Origin: Collodictyon triciliatum
Taxonomy: Eukaryota > CRuMs
Length of the DNA stretch: 21,234 nt
Direction of reading: 5' to 3'
Assembly (NCBI GenBank): GCA_043381765.1
Contig: JBHJMP010001078.1
Location: 1-21,234, forward strand
A program made the translations under genes and the position numbers. Each line of letters opens with the position of its first letter. The first letter of the stretch is position 1. This document shows, in pieces, positions 1-21,234 of the stretch. The notes under the pieces are model-generated. The model was not told the origin of the DNA and did not search any database. It saw only the letters and a program-made list of their open reading frames with translations.

Positions 1-139
1 CATTTTTCATTTTTCATTTTTCATTTTTCATTTTTCATTTTTCATTTTTCATTTTTCATTTTTCATTTTTCATTTNNNNNNNNNNNNNNNNNNNTTTTCG
101 TTTTGCATTTTTCATTTTTCATTTTTCATATTTCATTTT
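1..139. repeat. Period-7 CATTTTT tandem repeat, interrupted by an assembly gap
   Basis: Positions 1-75 are a perfect tandem array of the heptamer CATTTTT. It resumes after a run of 19 N (76-94) and decays by about 139 with G and A interruptions. The N run means the true array length is unknown. It lies upstream of the kinesin gene and is T-rich on that gene's sense strand. Confidence 0.95.
76..94. other. Assembly gap (19 N)
   Basis: Nineteen unknown bases sit inside the heptamer array, most likely a scaffold gap or collapsed repeat. The distance across it should not be trusted. Confidence 0.99.
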
Positions 140-362
140 CGTGTGGTTTAAATGTAATTGCTCGTTGCTGCCTTCTTCCAGAAAACTTCAAGCTCTTATC
201 CAAAGAAGTATGGCAGTATCACATGAGAAATAGGACCTGCTTACGTTCAATACAGAAAAACACCTCGTTGCAGTTCACAGCAAACAACAACTGCAGACAA
301 AATTTGACGATCAGACATAGTTCTTGCTTATTCCCACTTGTTTAACGCATAGTTTCCTGCAG
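140..362 (+). promoter_or_regulatory. 5' flank of the kinesin gene, possible 5'-UTR intron end
   Basis: No gene or clear core-promoter motif is recognised here. Just before the kinesin ATG the sequence reads as a good splice acceptor (gtttcctgcag, 352-362). The start codon may therefore be the first codon of an exon that follows a 5'-UTR intron, or less likely an internal methionine. The open frame over 103-345 starts in the repeat and has no family resemblance. Confidence 0.35.
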
Positions 363-11074
<10,712 letters not shown>

Positions 11075-11513
11075 GGCGTCTTCTCTCCTTTGTCCCGTTA
11101 TCTACTTTCTTTTTTTGTTTTGTTTTTTTGTTTTTTTTATTGTTGTAATCAAGAAATCTCAATTTCTCTTATCACTGCGCTTATGCAATCTTGACCGAAG
11201 CAGAGTCAAATAAATATCCATGTGCAAGACAGGAAAAAAAAAAACAACAACTACATAAGATAAAGGTCGCTGTTCTCGTGTGGATATTTGCTCGCAGTAC
11301 AACCATTTACACGGATTCAAATCCTGCCCGCGAAAACTATTGCATATTTACAAAGAAAATGGTATTTAATACAAGCAGAAGCCCAAAAGCACGCCCATTA
11401 AACTATCATTCGTATCATTTGAGACTTGGTTGCTCAAGAATATCCCACAGAAAAAACATCATCATCATCAAAATATTGCCCTTCTCATCATAATCTTCTC
11501 TTTTTTTTTTCAG
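11075..11513 (+). promoter_or_regulatory. Kinesin 3' flank with candidate poly(A) signal
   Basis: No convincing coding sequence. A canonical AATAAA at 11209-11214 lies about 135 nt after the TGA and could end the transcript. The stretch could instead be an intron if the exon candidate at 11514 belongs to this gene. T/G-rich runs occur at about 11109-11140. Confidence 0.45.
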
Positions 11514-11776
11514 AGACGGCAGAGCCACTACGACGAAAACCGCAAAGAGATGAAAGAGAAACACCGCATAGAAATGGTTAATCTTTGGTCCACTTCCAAG
11601 CAACACCCTCATTCCTCGCAGCAAGTAAAACCCAAGCGGATTTGCAACAGATGCATAGTGTTTGTGACTCGTCGGATGCAATGCCACGCAGAAGGGTCGG
11701 CGGCTCCGTGACGGATTCCACCCCAACGAATCCACGCAGTGCAAAGCTCAGGAATCCAGAGACGATGGGGAATTGA
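11514..11776 (+). other. Candidate additional 3' exon (kinesin C-terminus or separate transcript)
   Basis: A textbook acceptor (long poly-T then cag, 11500-11513) precedes 21 codons of coil-like sequence (YDENRKEMKEKHRIEM). That frame stays open to a TGA ending at 11711. A second frame is open from 11585 to a TGA at 11776 and has a natural-looking composition (DSSDAMPRRRVGGSVTDSTP), but no clean phase links the two. A possible 45-nt intron (donor gttaat after 11576, acceptor cgcag) keeps the first frame only. Phase-0 donors inside the exon 10640-11074 (for example after GTGGAT or AAT near 10860, or after TCGTCTTTG near 11024) could splice here. An AATAAA at 11913-11918 would serve as the end signal. 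Confidence 0.4.
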
Positions 11777-12256
11777 TGGCTCTGCAGCATCCTTTGTTTG
11801 CTGGTGCTTCGGGAATATTTGAGGCTCTTTTCGTGCGTGTGTTTAGTTGAGCGGTTTGGGATGAGTGTCTGTGGGATACTTACCATCATACTTTGCAAAT
11901 GTGCTCGAAGAGAATAAACAACGCCGTGGGATTCGGCTCGATGAAGACAGAAGCACTCGAAATCTAGTGTGAAAAGGAGTCTCCTTTCTGTTAATCAACT
12001 TTCAATTGACTAAAAGAATGAAAAGAGGGTGCTCAGGCAAATTAAGTGGTAAAGGATGTGTAAAATTTTGACTATCTGTCGGATGAAGTAAGCCGTGATT
12101 ATTTTATTTTTTTTTATTATTAAATAGTATCGATAGGTTGATAAAGAGGCTGTCTTTTCTTTTCTTTTCATTCGGTACGCGCTTATTTGTGCGCCATACA
12201 GCCAAAATAAAAATATGAGAGTGGTCTTGGAATTATCTCTTTTTTTTCTTTTTAGC
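11777..12256. other. Convergent intergenic region between kinesin and prenyl synthase
   Basis: No gene is recognised. A plus-strand AATAAA at 11913-11918 faces the kinesin side. On the minus strand AATAAA at 12108-12103 lies about 150 nt after the synthase stop codon and is its likely poly(A) signal. The rest is AT-rich with T runs. Confidence 0.5.
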
Positions 12257-14526
12257 TCATTGAGAAGGTTTTAGAGGCCATAAGTCGTTGACTGAATGCT
12301 CAAGGTCAGGATTCCCTCCAAGTTTTGCGATTTCGCTCATGATTTCGTTTTTGATATCGTCAATTACTCGTTTTGTGTATTCAAAACTGCCGCTCTTTGT
12401 CATAGACTGTAACAACAACGAAGAATCAGATATGGTTCTTGAGCAAAATAAAATTCATGTTTTAAACTGTATTTACAACTTTCTTTCTCTTCTCGAATTG
12501 ATATTTATTTATTCTTTTTGTAAACAAATAGATAGTTACTTGGACGGCATAGTTTTTCAATTCCAGGCTGTCTGTTCGCTGCTTGAGAATTTCTAAAATT
12601 GCACAAGACAAAACAATAAAATCCAAGATTAAAATGATTGAAAGGGCTATTAAAAAAAATTTGTATTTTTTTTTTGAAAACAAGTTATTTTCAACATACG
12701 CAAAAGCTCATCTCCTTCGGGGTCGTGTAGTATGTGATGAATTATTGGAAAAGAAAACTTTCCCTCGGTCAGATCCTCACAAAAGGACTTGTTTAACATG
12801 TACTGATGCGTGAAAGAATGGAGGTAAATAAAAACTATCACACGGGTTAATCAAATGAAGAGGGAAAAATGAAAAGGAGAAACACCTATAATATACTGCA
12901 GAGTGCAAATTTTGCAACATCTATAAGGTGTGCTATACTATGAACACATAAATGCAAAATACCCTACTTCAGATGATTGCATGTTGATATAATCGTCACG
13001 AATTTGAAATAGAAGACTCAATGCATTCACCAAAGGGAGGAAGTCACTACGGATAAGTGAGTATCTTCATCAGGACTCAAAGTATATTTCCACATGCTAA
13101 TACATAAGACGTTTGTCTCTCTAGGAAAGACAATTTTTTTTATCGCATACCTTTTGTTCTCACTAAAGGCTTGCATCAGGCGCACTGAGAGTCTAAACAA
13201 GCCGCCCGTTTCTGGTATGAAAAAAGATAGATTTCATATCTGAATTTTAAAAAAAAACCATATTTTACGATAATAGTAACAAACGAAATTGTGGTTCATG
13301 TACAAACAATAAAAGCTGATGAATGATACTCACTTCCCAGAACCATGTTTTTGTATTCCTCCTCTGTTGGGCAAACGCAATTGTCTCGCCAATATATGTC
13401 AAAGCCTTGGCCACGGTGTAAACTGATAAGCTCATCTATAAATAGAAAAGAGGGAGAAAAGACGCCATCGGCATTTAAATATTCGAAATAGTACAGTTTG
13501 TAAACAAATACAAAAAATAGCGAGTGATTTGGTTGGCACCCAGTATGTCCGCTTCTCTCTCTCTCTTTATTTTCCTTTTTTTGAAAGACCTGCGAATATG
13601 CCCAGGCATTCTGCTGACCCTAAACTTAAACACTGGCGCATCGCGAGGAAATAAACATAGTTTGCTGCGTTGATTGAAAGGGGAACACCATAAATTGCAT
13701 GGGCCACTGTGTATGCAGAGAGATTATTCATTAGAGAAGAGTCATCCTAAAATGTCGAACCTTCTATCAGATGCACTATGTGACAAGATTTAAGTGTATG
13801 AAAGCAAAGGTGATTACCTGGGATTCCACGGCGGAGTTTGGAGTTGTCCTCTATGTCATCAATTCTAAATAAATAAATTAGCACGTGAGTTCCGTAAGAA
13901 TGCCATTGTCACGAATGCAAGATTAAAAACAAGGAGAAGTTTATTGAGAGCCTTACATGAGACTGGCATTGTGCAACTCCCGCACGATTTCTTTAACAGC
14001 TGTGAGTTTATCCTTTGGGATATTCAACCACCGGTCAAACGCATCAATCAGTCTCGACCGGACTTCCTTTCCTGTTCGCAGTAAGTCAGTGATGAAGCGT
14101 GTGTTTTATTTTGTCCATGAATACTGTAAATAGTTGTATTGGCGCGGACTCTGATATGGAGAGGAAAGAAGGCTAAAGGGTGAGTTGTATTGAAGCCCAC
14201 AACAAACCTGGTTCCCTCACAATGTACAGGTACGGCTGAACGATGGGCTAGAAGGATCGAAAAGGTGTGTGTTTTTTAGACCATCAAGACGAGCGAACGT
14301 CAAATTTATGTATACTTTGTTTTTGTTTTTTTTTCATAATTGTTGATATATTTTTGTTTCCAGCCGCTAAAGGGCGATAATAATAAAAAGGAGGAGGAAA
14401 GACGGAGGAAGTTGAAAGATTGAAAGATAAGCAAAAAGGAGGGGCTACCTTCTCCTTCGGATCCACGTTGAGAAGGCTGACCTGCTTAGATAAAGGAGAC
14501 GGTGACTTTCCCTCGCTGGACTCCAT
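12257..14526 (-). CDS. GGPS1: Geranylgeranyl diphosphate synthase (type III, GGPS1-like), 11 exons
   Basis: Condenses isopentenyl diphosphate with farnesyl diphosphate (or shorter allylic primers) to give C20 geranylgeranyl diphosphate, used for protein prenylation and other isoprenoids. Exons in gene order: 14449-14526, 14208-14247, 13957-14071, 13818-13864, 13590-13706, 13334-13435, 13151-13211, 12968-13046, 12700-12802, 12540-12592, 12257-12406; 945 nt, 314 residues plus TGA. First Asp-rich motif [13 protein letters not shown] (DDIED at about 80-84) and second motif QIRDDYIN (about 201-208) are intact. So are [19 protein letters not shown], and [16 protein letters not shown] with the catalytic-site Lys and Asp/Glu. 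Length and motif spacing match the animal/fungal enzyme (about 300 residues). All splice phases agree. The ATG at 14526 gives a Ser/Pro/Lys-rich leader ([15 protein letters not shown]); an upstream start is possible and is listed separately. No lesion seen. Confidence 0.95.
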
Positions 14527-14795
14527 CTTCCTTGGGCTCGGTTTGGCGGCTGTTTCGCTTCTGTCTGCTTTGACCTTGCTTTGTTGCGCAGATTTAGCTA
14601 GAGGACCTCAAAATAAAAAAAAAATAATAAAAAGGGGAAAAAAGAAAAAAAAAGGCTTTTCTGACCAGAGCTCTGCAAGAACCCTTTGCGCAATCTGGTT
14701 GGCCAGTTCCAAACAACGATTTCCTCCGTGTGCTTTGCAGCGTGTTTATTATGGCGCAAACAAAGAAAAACACGACACGTTTGCAACTTCACCAT
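14527..14795 (-). other. Alternative 5' exon and N-terminal extension of the prenyl synthase
   Basis: The frame of exon 1 stays open upstream of the ATG at 14526, back to a T-rich acceptor-like site whose AG is at 14608-14607. A second ATG at 14795 opens 43 codons ending at a gtcaga donor (exon 14666-14795, phase 1). Joined to an exon 14449-14606, the frame continues through MESSEG. The predicted extra 70 residues begin MVKLQTCRVFLCLRHNKHAA, rich in basic and hydroxyl residues with few acidic ones, which could act as an organelle presequence. The implied intron is 59 nt, within the range of the other introns here. Without transcripts either start is possible. Confidence 0.4.
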
Positions 14796-15110
14796 GAAAA
14801 CACAACACAGCGACTCGATCGTGTGGGTTTTATGTTGATGCGGAAGCGTTCTGATTCATCCCTTTCGTGAGTATTTTCCCCGAAAAATGCCTCGAACTTT
14901 TCTGTTTACCACCGGAGATAGGCTGCGGAAGTTTTCGGTATATATGTTACGGTACTATAATTATTATATTCCATTCCATTTCCACATTTGACATGGTTAC
15001 CCATCTTCGAGCGGAGAGTTGCAAAAGAAAAAAAAGACAAAAAATTAATAATTAAATCAAGACGAAAAATAGAAAAAGAGAGTTTAAGGGAAGCTTGAAT
15101 AGAAGCTTTG
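14796..15110. promoter_or_regulatory. Intergenic region: 5' flank of the synthase, 3' flank of the trehalose gene
   Basis: No coding sequence is recognised. A TATATAT-like stretch at about 14939-14946 is the only core-promoter-like element seen, too weak to call firmly. The promoter of the synthase (transcribed leftwards) should lie in this interval. Confidence 0.3.
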
Positions 15111-15116
15111 TTTATT
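15111..15116 (-). terminator. Poly(A) signal AATAAA of the trehalose gene
   Basis: On the minus strand AATAAA starts only two bases after the TAG stop (15121-15119). The adjacency supports the chosen last exon and implies a very short 3' UTR. Confidence 0.6.
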
Positions 15117-15118
15117 GT

Positions 15119-21234
<6,116 letters not shown>

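Noticed and set aside
1-139. Telomere-like reading of the terminal heptamer array
   Set aside because: CATTTTT lacks the G-rich pattern of telomere repeats and sits directly upstream of a gene; it behaves like the other T-rich microsatellites.
11415-11898. Two minus-strand open frames opposite the candidate kinesin 3' exon
   Set aside because: Neither shows domain-like sequence, and the strong acceptor is on the plus strand.
12462-12683. Minus-strand 73-codon open frame covering a synthase exon and its flanking introns
   Set aside because: Only 12540-12592 matches the enzyme family; the rest is intron read-through.
14420-14797. Plus-strand open frame over the 5' end of the prenyl synthase
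   Set aside because: Antisense shadow of the synthase exon 1 and its flank; no recognisable product.

Overview
The window looks like nuclear DNA of a very intron-rich unicellular eukaryote. Coding is split into many short exons with GT..AG borders, introns are AT-rich, and simple-sequence tracts are abundant. There are no operons, ribosome binding sites or prokaryotic features. The gene types and the style (dense introns, long perfect microsatellites, a starch-binding domain fused to a trehalose-6-phosphate synthase/phosphatase) would fit Rhizaria, for example a foraminiferan such as Reticulomyxa. That placement is an inference from style and was not tested by a search.

Three protein-coding genes were rebuilt exon by exon; splice phases agree at every junction used. 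(1) Plus strand, 363-11074: a kinesin with an N-terminal motor, kinesin-4 (KIF4/KIF21)-like, about 41 exons and about 1394 residues. It has a complete motor, a long discontinuous coiled coil and a low-complexity acidic/His/Ser tail. (2) Minus strand, 14526-12257: a GGPS1-type geranylgeranyl diphosphate synthase, 11 exons and 314 residues, with a possible extra 5' exon that would add about 70 residues. (3) Minus strand, 20942-15119: a class II-like trehalose-6-phosphate synthase/phosphatase with an N-terminal CBM20 starch/glycan-binding domain, 18 exons and 979 residues.

Layout: 1-362 is a period-7 repeat, a 19-N assembly gap and the kinesin 5' flank. The kinesin fills 363-11.07 kb, with a possible further 3' exon near 11.5 kb. 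It converges on the synthase gene at 12.26 kb. The trehalose gene lies upstream of the synthase on the same strand and ends about 0.6 kb before it. The region 20943-21234 is the 5' flank of the trehalose gene and carries a perfect AAT array. The three proteins belong to different processes (microtubule transport, isoprenoid chain elongation, trehalose metabolism or sugar signalling), and nothing suggests they work as a unit.

I found no RNA gene, transposon, CRISPR array, viral remnant or clearly new system. The points most worth a second look are the altered catalytic motifs of the CBM20-TPS-TPP protein, the T-rich sense-strand bias of nearly all intronic microsatellites, and the unresolved ends of the kinesin and synthase genes.
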